Positions 25,920-35,258 of a stretch of DNA of 64,000 bases are shown in pieces. The position numbers were made by a program, and so were the translations under genes. Each line of letters begins with the position of its first letter. The stretch's first letter is position 1. The notes under the pieces are model-generated. The model had not been told where the DNA came from. It did not search any database and saw only the letters and a list, made by a program, of their open reading frames with translations. The DNA comes from Yeguia hominis (GTDB lineage Bacteria; Bacillota; Clostridia; Oscillospirales; Acutalibacteraceae), in NCBI RefSeq assembly GCF_014384705.1, contig NZ_JACRSN010000020.1, positions 3,659 through 67,658 of the forward strand, in the 5' to 3' direction.

Positions 25920-26672
25920 ATGCCTCGTTTTTTTATCGATGCCGCTGTACAGGAGACGGTTTTTCTCTCCGGGGAGGACGGCCGCCATATTGCCCGGTCT
26001 CTGCGTATGCAGACGGGCGATTTGCTGACGCTCTGCGACGGCAACGGAAAGGACTACCTCTGCCGCATCACCTCCATTCTCGGTGACGATGTGACCGCAG
26101 CGGTGGAATCCTGCCATCCTTCTCTCGGAGAGCCTGATTGTACGGTTACGCTCTATCAGGGCCTTCCAAAAGCGGATAAGATGGATCATATTGTGCAAAA
26201 AGCCGTTGAGACCGGCGCTTCCCGAATTGTTCCGGTTTTGACAGAACGCTGTATTTCCCGTCCGGATCCGAAATCCGCTGAAAAGAAACGGCTCCGCTGG
26301 GAAAAAATCGCCGCAGAGGCCGCCAAACAGTGTGAACGCGGAAAGCTTCCGGTTGTCTCGGCTCTCTCCTCTTTTTCCAGTGCGCTGAACGAAGCGTGCG
26401 CAAACGGACCGGTTCTGTTCTTCTATGAAGGCGGCGGAGAGAATCTGCGAGAGTTGCTTCCAACGCTTCCTTGTAAAACACTTTCCATTTTTATTGGGCC
26501 GGAAGGCGGATTTGCACCGTCCGAAGCAGCGCTTGCGCGATCCTTCGGTGCGCATTTTGCAACGCTTGGGCCGCGGATTCTCCGAACGGAAACGGCTCCG
26601 ACTGCTGCGTTGACCGCCATCATGCTCCTGACCGGAAATCTCGATACGGAGGCCAGACGATATGCCGAATAA
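25920..26672 (+). CDS. rsmE: 16S rRNA (uracil-1498-N3) methyltransferase
   Basis: Encodes 250 residues; ATG 25920 with a weak GGGA site. A PUA-like N-terminal domain (MPRFFID, GRHIARSLRM) leads to a SPOUT knot with KADKMDHIVQKAVETG, IGPEGGFAPSEAAL and LGPRILRTETAPTAAL, which bind S-adenosylmethionine. It methylates U1498 in the decoding region of 16S rRNA. Its last 11 bases overlap the following reductase gene. Confidence 0.93.
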   Translation: MPRFFIDAAVQETVFLSGEDGRHIARSLRMQTGDLLTLCDGNGKDYLCRITSILGDDVTAAVESCHPSLGEPDCTVTLYQGLPKADKMDHIVQKAVETGASRIVPVLTERCISRPDPKSAEKKRLRWEKIAAEAAKQCERGKLPVVSALSSFSSALNEACANGPVLFFYEGGGENLRELLPTLPCKTLSIFIGPEGGFAPSEAALARSFGAHFATLGPRILRTETAPTAALTAIMLLTGNLDTEARRYAE

Positions 26673-27399
26673 AACCGTTCTGATTACCGGCGCATCCCGC
26701 GGAATCGGACGGGAAACCGCGCTTGCATTTGCGCGCGCGGGCTATCAGGTTGCCGCAAACTACCATCAAAGCTACGAACAGGCGCTGTCCCTCTGTGCAG
26801 AAGTCCGGGCCTTCGGCGGCATCTGCGAAGCCTTTTCGGCGGACGTTTCTTGCCGCGAGGCGGTTTTTGCCATGGTAAACGCTGTCCGCAGCCGGTTCGG
26901 GCAGATCGATATTCTGATCAACAATGCCGGCATTGCCCAACAAAAGCTTTTTACCGATCTGACCGAAGCAGATTGGAGTCACATGCTCCGCGTAAACCTC
27001 GACAGCGTTTTTCACTGCTGTCAGGCCGTCTTGCCGGAAATGATTCACCGAAAATCAGGCTGCATTCTCAACGTCTCTTCGATGTGGGGACAGGTTGGCG
27101 CGTCCTGCGAGGTTTCCTATTCCGCCTCCAAAGCCGCTGTGATCGGGCTGACAAAGGCGCTAGCAAAAGAAGTCGGACTTTCCGGAATCCGGGTCAACTG
27201 CATTGCGCCCGGATTTATTGAAACCGAGATGAACCGGACCCTTTCCGATGAAGATCGTGCGCTGCTGTTTGAGGAAATTCCGCTTGGAACAGGCGGGTCT
27301 CCGGCAGATGTCGCCCAAACCGCGCTCTTTCTCGCTTCTTCTGCCGCCCGGTATCTCACCGGACAGGTCATTAGCGTAAACGGCGGAATGGTTGTTTAA
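26662..27399 (+). CDS. 3-oxoacyl-ACP reductase-like short-chain dehydrogenase
   Basis: Encodes 245 residues; ATG 26662 with ACGGAGG upstream, overlapping rsmE. It has LITGASRGIGRETA for NADP, ILINNAGIAQ, catalytic Ser in NVSSMWG and YSASKAAV, and the C-terminal ISVNGGMVV of FabG proteins. It most likely reduces a 3-oxoacyl thioester. It lies apart from other fatty acid genes, next to rsmE, so another ketone substrate is possible. Confidence 0.82.
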   Translation: MPNKTVLITGASRGIGRETALAFARAGYQVAANYHQSYEQALSLCAEVRAFGGICEAFSADVSCREAVFAMVNAVRSRFGQIDILINNAGIAQQKLFTDLTEADWSHMLRVNLDSVFHCCQAVLPEMIHRKSGCILNVSSMWGQVGASCEVSYSASKAAVIGLTKALAKEVGLSGIRVNCIAPGFIETEMNRTLSDEDRALLFEEIPLGTGGSPADVAQTALFLASSAARYLTGQVISVNGGMVV

Positions 27400-27464
27400 T
27401 CAGGCTTCCCGGTATTTGCAACGCCTGCCGTTCGGAATCCAGTCAAAAATCAATTTCTGATATG

Positions 27465-27510
27465 CAAAAATCCCGTTTAGAAGCAGCTGCTTCTGAACGG
27501 GATCTTTTTT
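27465..27510. terminator. bidirectional terminator between fabG-like gene and glyS
   Basis: A long hairpin with ATCCCGTT/AACGGGAT outer arms and AGAAGC/GCTTCT inner arms (27470-27503) has A residues before it and CTTTTTT after. It ends both the plus-strand reductase gene and the minus-strand glyS gene. Confidence 0.9.
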
Positions 27511-27520
27511 ATTGGGAAAT

Positions 27521-28897
27521 TTAGAAATCTACTTTTTCTGCGATGTAATCGACCAGCTTCTCGATTGCAACGCGCTCCTGCTGCATGGTATCGCGGTCGC
27601 GAACCGTGACACAGCCATCAGTCTCGCTGTCGAAATCATACGTGATGCAGAACGGCGTTCCGATTTCATCCTGACGGCGATACCGTTTGCCGATGGAACC
27701 GGACTCGTCGTACTCGACCATAAACCGTTTGGCAAGCGTCTGATAAACTGCCTGCGCTTTTTCTCCCAGCTTCTTGGAAAGCGGAAGAACCGCCGCTTTG
27801 TACGGCGCCAAATACGGATGGAGATGCAGTACCACACGGGTATCATTTTCGCTTACTTTTTCCTCATCGTAAGCATCACACAGGAACGCCAGTGCAACGC
27901 GGTCAGCACCCAAGGATGGCTCGACGACATACGGGACATACCGTTCGTTTGCTTCCTGGTCAAAATAATCCAGCGCCTTGCCGGAATGTTTGATGTGCTG
28001 GGTCAGATCGTAATCGGTACGGTCTGCAATTCCCCAAAGTTCACCCCAACCAAACGGGAACAAGAATTCAATATCCGTTGTCGCCTTGGAATAGAAGGAG
28101 AGCTCTTCGGCAGAATGATCGCGCAGACGCATATTTTCTTCCTTCATGCCGAGCGACAAGAGCCAGTTTTTGCAGAAATCTTTCCAATAATAGAACCAAT
28201 CGAGATCTGTATCCGGTTTGCAGAAGAATTCCAGTTCCATCTGTTCAAACTCACGCGTACGGAACGTAAAGTTGCCCGGCGTAATCTCATTGCGGAAGCT
28301 CTTTCCGATTTGTGCAACACCGAACGGAATCTTCTTCCGTGTGGTACGCTGAATATTTGCGAAGTTGACAAAGATGCCCTGCGCTGTTTCCGGACGGAGG
28401 AACAATTCACTTTTCGAATCCTCTGTAACACCCTGGAATGTTTTAAACATCAAGTTGAATTTCCGGATCTCTGTAAAGTTTGTGCTGCCGCAAGCCGGGC
28501 ATTTGATGTTATGCTCTTTGATGTACTGGAACATTTCTTCGTTGGACCATCCGTCCGCCGTAACGCCATCCGCGTCCTCAATGAGTTTATCCGCGCGATG
28601 CCGGGCTTTGCAGTCTTTGCAGTCCATCAGCGGATCCGAAAAGCCGCCGACGTGGCCGGATGCCACCCAGGTTTGCGGATTCATCAGAATCGCCGCATCG
28701 AGGCCAACATTGTATGGGCTTTCCTGTACAAACTTTTTGTGCCATGCACGCTTGACATTATTTTTGAATTCCACACCGAGCGGACCGTAATCCCACGTAT
28801 TGGAGAGTCCGCCGTAAATCTCCGAGCCGGGATACACGAATCCGCGTCCCTTACACAGCGCGACAATTTGATCCATGGATTTTTCTGTTGCCAACAT
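27521..28897 (-). CDS. glyS: glycyl-tRNA synthetase, single-chain dimeric type
   Basis: Encodes 458 residues from ATG 28897 behind GGAGGAAAAG; a frame 16 residues longer lacks a site. Class II motifs are clear: GLSNTWDYGPLGVEFKNN, motif 2 FRNEITPGNFTFRTREFEQ, and motif 3 PSLGADRVALAFL. An anticodon-binding domain forms the last 110 residues. This is the eukaryote/archaea-like homodimer used by most Bacillota instead of the alpha/beta tetramer. It charges tRNA-Gly. The GtrA-family gene lies just upstream on the same strand. Confidence 0.95.
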   Translation of the reverse strand: MLATEKSMDQIVALCKGRGFVYPGSEIYGGLSNTWDYGPLGVEFKNNVKRAWHKKFVQESPYNVGLDAAILMNPQTWVASGHVGGFSDPLMDCKDCKARHRADKLIEDADGVTADGWSNEEMFQYIKEHNIKCPACGSTNFTEIRKFNLMFKTFQGVTEDSKSELFLRPETAQGIFVNFANIQRTTRKKIPFGVAQIGKSFRNEITPGNFTFRTREFEQMELEFFCKPDTDLDWFYYWKDFCKNWLLSLGMKEENMRLRDHSAEELSFYSKATTDIEFLFPFGWGELWGIADRTDYDLTQHIKHSGKALDYFDQEANERYVPYVVEPSLGADRVALAFLCDAYDEEKVSENDTRVVLHLHPYLAPYKAAVLPLSKKLGEKAQAVYQTLAKRFMVEYDESGSIGKRYRRQDEIGTPFCITYDFDSETDGCVTVRDRDTMQQERVAIEKLVDYIAEKVDF

Positions 28898-28967
28898 AGT
28901 TCTTTTCCTCCGTCTCTTGTTTTTATATGCTGATTCCCCAGGCAAATCCGCCCCGGGTATTTTTCCG

Positions 28968-29390
28968 TTACCCTGCCTGCTTTTTGAAAATCAGCAGCTT
29001 GCTCAAAAGATAATTCAGAATGATCACCACGATATTCATAAGGATCTTGGCGAGCATTTCTTTCCATCCAAGCACATCAATCAGCAGCCATAGTCCCGCA
29101 TATTCCACCGCGAGAGAAAACAGTCGGGCTGCAAAAAAAGAAAGCAGTTCCCGCAAAAAGATTCCAAACCGAAAGCTTTTGCTTTCAAACACAAACAGTT
29201 TGTTGGTGATAAACGCAAAGAGAACCGAAACGATCCAGGCTATCCCGTTTCCCAGTTCCCACGCGATGGAGAGCCTGCTGCAAAGGGCAAAAACCGCAAG
29301 ATTGATCAGCGTTGTCAGCACGCCGAATACCACATATAAGATGGTTTCCCGGTTCACGAGTTTCTTAAAAATCGTCCGCAGCCGTTCCAT
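28968..29390 (-). CDS. GtrA-family membrane protein
   Basis: Encodes 140 residues from ATG 29390 behind AGGAGGTG. Four hydrophobic segments are visible at about residues 15-38, 42-62, 78-100 and 108-130, the layout of GtrA proteins, which help move undecaprenyl-linked sugars across the membrane for teichoic acid or O-antigen decoration. FVFESKSFRFG in the middle loop fits the family. It sits between glyS and a divergent P-loop gene, not near obvious partners. Confidence 0.85.
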   Translation of the reverse strand: MERLRTIFKKLVNRETILYVVFGVLTTLINLAVFALCSRLSIAWELGNGIAWIVSVLFAFITNKLFVFESKSFRFGIFLRELLSFFAARLFSLAVEYAGLWLLIDVLGWKEMLAKILMNIVVIILNYLLSKLLIFKKQAG

Positions 29391-29417
29391 CCGGTCACCT
29401 CCTGCTATCAATAGTAT

Positions 29418-29446
29418 AGTTTACCATTCTATAGAAGTCTGTGCAA
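29418..29446 (-). promoter_or_regulatory. promoter for the GtrA-family gene
   Basis: Minus strand: TTGCAC (29441-29446), 17 bases, TAAACT (29418-29423), 28 bases before the start codon. TATACT six bases further on is an alternative -10. Confidence 0.5.
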
Positions 29447-29590
29447 GAAAAAGTTTTGAAAACCCTGCTTTCCGGCACCGGAACGCTTTATTTGTACCGG
29501 AATACTATGAATTATAGGAATTTTTTGCGTAGAAGCAGGGGCAAAATACATTCCCTGCCGACAGTCTTGATGAATGGGAGGACTTTTCTG

Positions 29591-30709
29591 ATGTTTGAAC
29601 AAACCCAACCTGTCAGCTTCTTTCTCGGCGCCAACACGCCCTCCGGCTTTGTCGGATATCTCGACGACCTCTACGATGCAAAATCCGGATGGCACGCCTT
29701 TCTGATCAAAAGCGGACCCGGTACAGGAAAAAATACGCTGATCCGTGCTGTCTTGCACGCAATGGTGGCTCTAGAGGAACCGGTAGAAGCCATCTGTTGC
29801 TCCTCCGACCCGAATTCACTAGACGGTCTTCGCTGTCCGCGCCTCAAGCTCTGCATCCTGGATGCCACTGCTCCGCACATCATGGAACCGCGCTATTGGG
29901 GCGCCGGGGAAGAAACTGTTGATCTGTGCGCCTGCATGCGTTCGGCTCTTCTCCGCAGCGATGCTGCCGAAATCATCCGTCTGACAGATGCCTGCTCTGC
30001 TATGCATGCCCGTTGCCGGAGCCTGCTCCGCGGAGCGTCGGTCTTCCTAAATGAAACTGCGCAGATTGCCGCCGAATATACCGACTTTTCAAAAATTGTC
30101 CATACTGCTGATCGGATTGCGGCGTTTACGTTCGGGCGAAAGTCCGCCGTCCCGGGAACGGAAACCCGCCGGTTTTTAAGTGCCGTCACACCGGAAGGCC
30201 ATGTCTTTTTCGAAAAAACCATCCCGTCTCTCTGTGACACCATTTATTCCATTGAGGACGAAACCGGCGCGGCCTCCGGTGTCTTTCTCTCCGTAATCCG
30301 GGAAAAGGCGCTTCAGGCGGGGTATCCCATCATCACTTGCGCCTGTCCGCTCAATCCGCAAAAGAAATTAGAGCACCTCTTGATTCCCTCTTTACATCTC
30401 GGTTTTACCACCGCAAATCGTTGGCATCGGCTCGACGCACCGGTCTTCCGGCGAATTCACGCAGCACGTTTTACAGATCTGCACGCGATGCGCGCGCGCA
30501 AACAAACCATGGCTTTTTATCGGCGCACCGCAAAGCTTTTCCTGCAGGAAGCCATTTCTGCCGCAAAATCAGCAAAATTGCTGCATGACCAGATGGAATC
30601 CTTCTATATTCCCGCCATGAATTGGGAAAAAGCGGACGTTCTCCAGCACTCCATTGTCTCACAATTCGAATCGGCAAGCCGGGCATATTCTGAAAAAATA
30701 CGCAGCTGA
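29591..30709 (+). CDS. P-loop nucleotide-binding protein of unknown function
   Basis: Encodes 372 residues; ATG 29591 behind GGGAGGAC. A Walker A motif KSGPGTGKNTLI stands near residue 43. The rest (RCPRLKLCILDATAPH, HVFFEKTIPSLCDTIY) resembles an uncharacterised Firmicute family of about 370 residues with two P-loop-like halves. The second half here has no clear Walker A. There is no membrane segment. This is the last intact core gene; plus-strand coding ends at 30,709 and accessory DNA begins within a few dozen bases. Confidence 0.7.
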   Translation: MFEQTQPVSFFLGANTPSGFVGYLDDLYDAKSGWHAFLIKSGPGTGKNTLIRAVLHAMVALEEPVEAICCSSDPNSLDGLRCPRLKLCILDATAPHIMEPRYWGAGEETVDLCACMRSALLRSDAAEIIRLTDACSAMHARCRSLLRGASVFLNETAQIAAEYTDFSKIVHTADRIAAFTFGRKSAVPGTETRRFLSAVTPEGHVFFEKTIPSLCDTIYSIEDETGAASGVFLSVIREKALQAGYPIITCACPLNPQKKLEHLLIPSLHLGFTTANRWHRLDAPVFRRIHAARFTDLHAMRARKQTMAFYRRTAKLFLQEAISAAKSAKLLHDQMESFYIPAMNWEKADVLQHSIVSQFESASRAYSEKIRS

Positions 30710-30745
30710 AAATCCAGTTTCCCCTGATTTTTGTTTTTTGTACGA

Positions 30746-31022
30746 TTAAACCGGCTCCTCCGCATCGCGTTGATTGCATATTTTGTTTTCTTTCATAGAT
30801 TTCAGCATACAGTTCCTGCTCACCGGCCTGTTCAATCAACCGCTTTGCAAGCCGAGCCCATTCGTCTTCCGTTAGATCTCCGATATCGGTCATCACACCG
30901 TGCCGATAGCCAAACACCTTATTCCGGCCTTCACCGGAAATAAGGCAGCTCCGTCCGGTATAGTAGTGAACACGCAGAGCCGCAAAGGTCAACGCATGCT
31001 CGGTATTCCCGATGTTATCCAT
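30746..31022 (-). pseudogene. short accessory gene, probably frameshifted
   Basis: It begins at ATG 31022 behind GAGGTG, right after the preceding frame. About 75 residues are plausible coding (MDNIGNTEHALTFAALRVHY, GDLTEDEWARLAKRLIEQAG). In that frame the gene would run far into the opposite P-loop gene; with one base shifted near 30,790 (an A-rich run) it ends in RDAEEPV at a stop at 30746. It resembles small proteins of integrative elements, but I do not recognise the family. It marks the left edge of the accessory half. Confidence 0.45.
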
Positions 31023-31032
31023 CTGCATCACC

Positions 31033-31447
31033 TCACAACGCGAGTCTGCGGCTTTCCTCCGGAAGCACCTGCTTAAAAAGCTCCATATACCGCTGAAAGA
31101 CCTCTGCGGTCAGAGGCCCCTTCAGGGATGTTTCACTCCAACAGATGAGTTCTTCCTCCGGGACACTGTAAGCATCCGGGATAAATCCGGCTGTCATAGT
31201 GCGGACAATTGGGCCGGATCAGCTTTTGCACCTCCGCCTTGGTTGTGGCGGAACCTATCATCCGGCATTTCTTGTCCGCAATGGCATAGAGCAGTTTCGG
31301 CAGATAGCCAAGCTGCCGGTAATAATGCAGATACCGCCAAAAATCGCTAACGGCTCCAAGGCGGAGCTTTTTGACTCGTTCAGGCGTATCTGAGGCGGCA
31401 ATCTCCGCAATACACGGGATGATCACCGTCATATAATCGTCTTCCAT
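31033..31447 (-). pseudogene. accessory gene with a single-base frameshift
   Basis: Reading starts at ATG 31447 (GAAAGGAAA upstream) and gives MEDDYMTVIIPCIAEIAASD and WRYLHYYRQLGYLPKLLYA. At about 31,178 one C too many throws it into a short tail; removing that base continues as IYPDAYSVPEEEL to ESRRLAL and a stop at 31033, whose TGA leads into the ribosome site of the next gene. The family is unknown; the style is that of conjugative-element cargo. Confidence 0.5.
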
Positions 31448-31846
31448 AGGCATTTCCTTTCTGCATCTCTGCATGTGAGATCTATCTGAACGGGTATGCC
31501 GAAAGGCTCCCCGGAATAAAGAGTAAGGGAGCGGTTAGGCTCCGATCTATATAGAAAAAGCGTTCAAAGGACCGAAGTACTCTGAACGCTTTTGGATCCG
31601 GGGATCCCAGTTATGAAATTGTAGACAGGGAGGAGCACACACTCCCCGCCGTCCCTGTCTGTGCCTCTGTTTGTGAGAGGCAGAAGAAACAAAAAAGCGC
31701 CTGAAGACTTTCATCCTCAGGCACTGTGTTACTCATTCACTGTGATTGCTCGGTGGCAATTCTGAAACTTACATAAATATTATAGCAGGGATTCTACCAT
31801 TTCGCAAGTAAAACCTTGAGAAATACACCGGCCTTTTTACGCCGTC
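31448..31846. other. non-coding gap with three hairpins
   Basis: No supported gene. Inverted repeats: AAAAGCGTTCA/TGAACGCTTTT (31556-31593), AGACAGGGA/TCCCTGTCT (31623-31660), and GCCTGA/TCAGGC followed on the minus strand by a T-run (31691-31722). The last is the likely terminator of the isochorismatase-like gene. Confidence 0.6.
31691..31722 (-). terminator. likely terminator of the cysteine hydrolase gene
   Basis: Minus strand: GCCTGA, 12-base loop, TCAGGC, then GCTTTTTTG. It is the first T-tailed hairpin after the stop at 31847. Confidence 0.55.
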
Positions 31847-32380
31847 TTACGCTTCATCCACATCGATCTGGCAGCATTTCATTGCAGCGAGAGCTGCCCG
31901 ATGTGTTTCTTCGGTCACACCGGCACAGCATCGGGCAGCCACAGTAATTTTTGCGTCCGGGAACGCCGCACGGAGAATCAGTGCATTGGAGATCACACAG
32001 ATATCCGTACACAGGCCGAGAAGCTCCAATTCCAGAGTTTCTCCTGGGTATTTCTCTGTAAGAATCTTCGGAACTTCAAAAGATCCAAATGTGTGTTTTT
32101 CCACAAGAATATAGGTTTTTCCATCCAGCGCCATCTGAACATCCTGGTTCAGCGCATGTCCAGGTGTACCCTTGATGCAGTGGGATATGGGCAGCTTCTG
32201 CCCCTCCAGCGTTTGCGGATAGTTTGTGTCATGGGTGTCCAGCGTCACCAGAATGGTATCCCCATCAAATTCCCGAATCTTCTCTGCCGCCACAGGAACA
32301 ATAGCTGCCGCTGCGGGGGAGCCCAGTGCACCGTCCACGAAATCCTTTTGCATATCTACAACGATCAGAGCCTTTTTCAT
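31847..32380 (-). CDS. isochorismatase/nicotinamidase-family cysteine hydrolase
   Basis: Encodes 177 residues; ATG 32380 behind AAGGAGATT. The catalytic triad is visible as Asp in VVDMQKDFVDG, Lys in VEKHTFGSF and Cys in LLGLCTDICVISNA. The strict VDMQKDF start and TLDTHD metal-site stretch place it near nicotinamidases and related amidohydrolases. Nicotinamide salvage is possible but not proven. It follows the histidine kinase gene by 68 bases on the same strand. Confidence 0.85.
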   Translation of the reverse strand: MKKALIVVDMQKDFVDGALGSPAAAAIVPVAAEKIREFDGDTILVTLDTHDTNYPQTLEGQKLPISHCIKGTPGHALNQDVQMALDGKTYILVEKHTFGSFEVPKILTEKYPGETLELELLGLCTDICVISNALILRAAFPDAKITVAARCCAGVTEETHRAALAAMKCCQIDVDEA

Positions 32381-32448
32381 TCTGAATCTCCTTTCTCCAT
32401 ATGACATCCCTATTGGAGGGTGTGGTGCGGTTTGAAATTCCGCTCCGC

Positions 32449-33678
32449 TTATATGGGATATTTTGCAATCGGGAGCGTTATCTCAAATACAGCACCACTA
32501 TCCCAGTTGTAAGCGTGGATTTCCCCTTTATGCAGTTGAATAATCTCCTTCGTCAGAGCAAGACCGATGCCGGATTTTCCGCTCCGCCCCATGTAAAAAC
32601 GGTCAAAGATGTGGGGCAGGTCTTCCGCGGCAATGCCGTCCCCGTCGTCCTGTATCCGGATCGTTACATTCCGCTTGTCGTGGCGGCAGGTCAGACGGAG
32701 CTCGCTGTTGGCGTACCGCAGACCGTTGGTCAGTATATTTGTAACCGCCCTGCGCATCTGTGTGTCGTCACATTTGATCATGACGGGTTCTTCAGGGAAA
32801 TCTGGCACAATGGCGATGCTGCACTGTGTGGCAGTCGGCTCTACGGTGCGAAGGCTGTCGTAGAGCAGTTCCCGAAGATCTACCTCGGAAAGCATAAGCT
32901 GCTGCCCGCCCATATCGATTTTCGAGATATCCAGAAGCTCATCCACCAGTTCTGCCATACGGTCGCTTTCTGTTAAAATTACCTCCGCAGAAGTGCCTGC
33001 ATCCATCACGCCCGCCTGTATGCCTTCCGCATAGCCCTGTATCGCCATGAGCGGCGTTTTCAGCTCGTGGGAGGCGTTCTGGAAGAAGGTCTGCTGCCGT
33101 TTTTCCTCGTTTTCAATATCCCGTCCAAACCGGAAACCCAGCAAGCACATGATAGAGGAGATTGCAAGCAGCACCGCGAAGAATACCCAATTCAGCGTTA
33201 CGATATAGCGCGTGATCGGGCCGATGTCTATGTACATGATGTAGGAGTACGGCTTTTCCCAATCGTCCTGCTCCTCCTGCACGGACATGAATATCAGGTG
33301 ATGCCTGTCCGTTTTGAAGGTATAGCATTGGTTGAGCGATAGATCCCGCCCCTTGCAGTATTCCAGCAGTTTTTTCTCCAGGCGATATGCGTCCCTGTTC
33401 CAACCGCTTGATTGATTGGTATTATCCAGCTCTAAAAAAACGATGCTTGGCGTAAGGAAGTGCTCCTCCGCGTCATTCCATTCATCGTCAAAAAAGGATT
33501 CATCGCCGGTATAGGGGATGGCGCGGTTCTGGTACTGTGCCTCGCTGATGAGCGCCTTTTTTGCCTCACGCACAAAGTGTGCAGGTATAATGAGGTTCAC
33601 CGCCAGCATAAACAGTGCAAAGAGCAGCAGAGCCGAGCCGAGGATCAGATACACGATCCGCTGTTTGATGTTTTTCAT
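32449..33678 (-). CDS. sensor histidine kinase
   Basis: Encodes 409 residues. Transmembrane segments at about 8-31 and 162-182 bound an extracytoplasmic domain of about 130 residues. The kinase core has the H box NASHELKTPLMAIQGYAEG, N box TNILTNGLRYA, and G boxes DDGDGIAAEDLPHIFDRFY and SGIGLALTKEI. It autophosphorylates on His and acts on the response regulator whose gene overlaps it by four bases (ATGA). The signal is unknown; the secreted repeat protein upstream is a candidate partner. Confidence 0.93.
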   Translation of the reverse strand: MKNIKQRIVYLILGSALLLFALFMLAVNLIIPAHFVREAKKALISEAQYQNRAIPYTGDESFFDDEWNDAEEHFLTPSIVFLELDNTNQSSGWNRDAYRLEKKLLEYCKGRDLSLNQCYTFKTDRHHLIFMSVQEEQDDWEKPYSYIMYIDIGPITRYIVTLNWVFFAVLLAISSIMCLLGFRFGRDIENEEKRQQTFFQNASHELKTPLMAIQGYAEGIQAGVMDAGTSAEVILTESDRMAELVDELLDISKIDMGGQQLMLSEVDLRELLYDSLRTVEPTATQCSIAIVPDFPEEPVMIKCDDTQMRRAVTNILTNGLRYANSELRLTCRHDKRNVTIRIQDDGDGIAAEDLPHIFDRFYMGRSGKSGIGLALTKEIIQLHKGEIHAYNWDSGAVFEITLPIAKYPI

Positions 33679-34376
33679 ACGCTTCCCGCCTCATTCAGCT
33701 TATACCCGAAGCCCCATATCGTGGTCACGCTGACCCGACTACCCGCCTGCAGCAGCTTTTTTCGGATACGGCGCAGCGTTTCGTCGGTCACGCGGGTCTC
33801 TACCTCCGAGTTGAAACCCCATACCGCGTTGAGCAGCTCCTCTCGGGAGTAGGCCTTCTCCGGCTGTTTCATCATATAGCTGAGCAGCCGCAGTTCGGTC
33901 TGAGTCAGCCCTACCGGCACAGTTCCGCAAAAGACGGCATTTTCCGTGGCGGAATAGCGGATGTCCCCATAGCACAGCTCGCCGTCTGCCGCTGCGGCCT
34001 TCCCATGATCCATCTCCACACGGCGCAGCAGCGCCTTGACCTTCATCAGCAGGATCGTGGGGCGAAAGGGCTTCGTGAGATAGTCGTCGCTGCCCTGGCT
34101 GATGCCCATAACATAGTCCAGCTCGCTGTCCTTGGCCGTAAGCAGGATGATGGGAATATCGGAAACGGTGCGCAGCTCTCTGCACACTGCAAGTCCATCC
34201 GTGCCGGGCATCATGATGTCCAGAATCACCAGATCCGCAGGCTCCTGCTGAAACGCCTCCAGCAGTGCGTCTCCGCTTTCAAAGGAGCGCACGGTGTATC
34301 CATCGCTTGTAAGAAAGCTATGCAGCAACTCTCGTATGCTTTTTTCATCATCAGCCAGATAGATGGAATGTCCCAT
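33675..34376 (-). CDS. OmpR/PhoB-type response regulator
   Basis: Encodes 233 residues; ATG 34376 behind AAGGAGGACG. Receiver: acidic pair in YLADDEKS, phospho-acceptor Asp in LVILDIMMPGTDG, Thr in LLTAKDS and Lys in TKPFRP. C-terminal winged helix: LTQTELRLLSYMMKQPEKA and ETRVTDETLRRIRKKL. Such proteins bind direct repeats in register with the helix. Three 11-bp-phased repeats lie at 35,292-35,322 upstream of the neighbouring secreted-protein gene and are the likely target. Confidence 0.94.
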   Translation of the reverse strand: MGHSIYLADDEKSIRELLHSFLTSDGYTVRSFESGDALLEAFQQEPADLVILDIMMPGTDGLAVCRELRTVSDIPIILLTAKDSELDYVMGISQGSDDYLTKPFRPTILLMKVKALLRRVEMDHGKAAAADGELCYGDIRYSATENAVFCGTVPVGLTQTELRLLSYMMKQPEKAYSREELLNAVWGFNSEVETRVTDETLRRIRKKLLQAGSRVSVTTIWGFGYKLNEAGSV

Positions 34377-34466
34377 GCGTCCTCCTTGAAAGCAGCGCCA
34401 AATGCTGCGCGTGGGCGCAGCATCGGCACGATGTTGATTTTATACTATCAGAATATCACCTTTCCG

Positions 34467-35204
34467 TCAAAAGGGGCAGATGCCGCTTTCGCAGCCGGTG
34501 TTGCCCCAGATGGAATTGTACAGCTCGCACAGCCGGCTGTCGATCTCCGTAAGACGGTTGTAGTCGGCGATCAGCGCGTCCTTTTCCGCATCAGACAGGA
34601 AGCTCAGGCTGCGGATGAAGGCGGCCTCATCGTAGTTGTCGAAGTCGTAGTCATCCGGCAGGTTGAAGTACGCTTCATCTACCTTGTCCCACAGGTCGGC
34701 GTGCTTTTCGCAGACGCGGTCATACTCCTGCTCCAGGGTGTCGATCTCATCCAGCACCTTGGGGTCGGCCTTTTCCAGTGCCTTCTCGTAAAGCGGCATA
34801 TTGTCGCAGTCGGGCAACTGCGCATACAGCGCCTCCATCTCAGCGTCAAGGCCGTTCAGCTCCTTGATGTCCGCCAGAAGCGTTTCCTTCTCCGCTTCCG
34901 TCAGAGCATTGGTGCTGCGGATAAACGCTGCCTCGTCAAAGTTTGTGAAGTCGTAGTCGTCAGGCAGGGCGTTGCAGATTTCGTCCAGCTTTTCCCACAG
35001 CGCTGCGTTTCTCTGGAAGATGGCGTCGCTCTTTTCCTCCACCACCTCGATCTGCTCCCAAATTGCGTCCTCATTTTCCGTTGCGATGGCAGTTGCAGGC
35101 TCTGCCGTGTCAGAGGTGGCCGCAAAGGCGGTGGTCGATGCCCCAATGGCTGATACCATCAATGCAAGGGCCAATACAAGACTCCAGACTGTTTTCTTCT
35201 TCAT
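34467..35204 (-). CDS. secreted protein with internal duplication
   Basis: Encodes 245 residues; ATG 35204 behind AAAGGAGCG. A signal peptide (MKKKTVWSLVLALALMVSA, cleavage after AFA) is followed by two homologous copies of about 60 residues. Copy 1 has LPDDYDFTNFDEAAFIRS and LTEAEKETLLADIKEL; copy 2 has LPDDYDFDNYDEAAFIRS and LSDAEKDALIADYNRL. Each is helix-rich and acidic, and a connecting helix of Glu/Lys heptads suggests coiled coil. It ends CESGICPF. I do not recognise the family. It lies upstream of, and likely controlled by, the two-component system; a periplasm-like sensor accessory or ligand-binding stress protein is a guess. Confidence 0.8.
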   Translation of the reverse strand: MKKKTVWSLVLALALMVSAIGASTTAFAATSDTAEPATAIATENEDAIWEQIEVVEEKSDAIFQRNAALWEKLDEICNALPDDYDFTNFDEAAFIRSTNALTEAEKETLLADIKELNGLDAEMEALYAQLPDCDNMPLYEKALEKADPKVLDEIDTLEQEYDRVCEKHADLWDKVDEAYFNLPDDYDFDNYDEAAFIRSLSFLSDAEKDALIADYNRLTEIDSRLCELYNSIWGNTGCESGICPF

Positions 35205-35258
35205 GGTATGTTACGCTCCTTTTCGAAGTATTTGGGGTTGTTTATCAACCTTGTCTAC

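Noticed and set aside
27512..28933. 473-residue plus-strand frame opposite glyS
   Set aside because: Antisense to glycyl-tRNA synthetase with its class II motifs; no coding sense on the plus strand.
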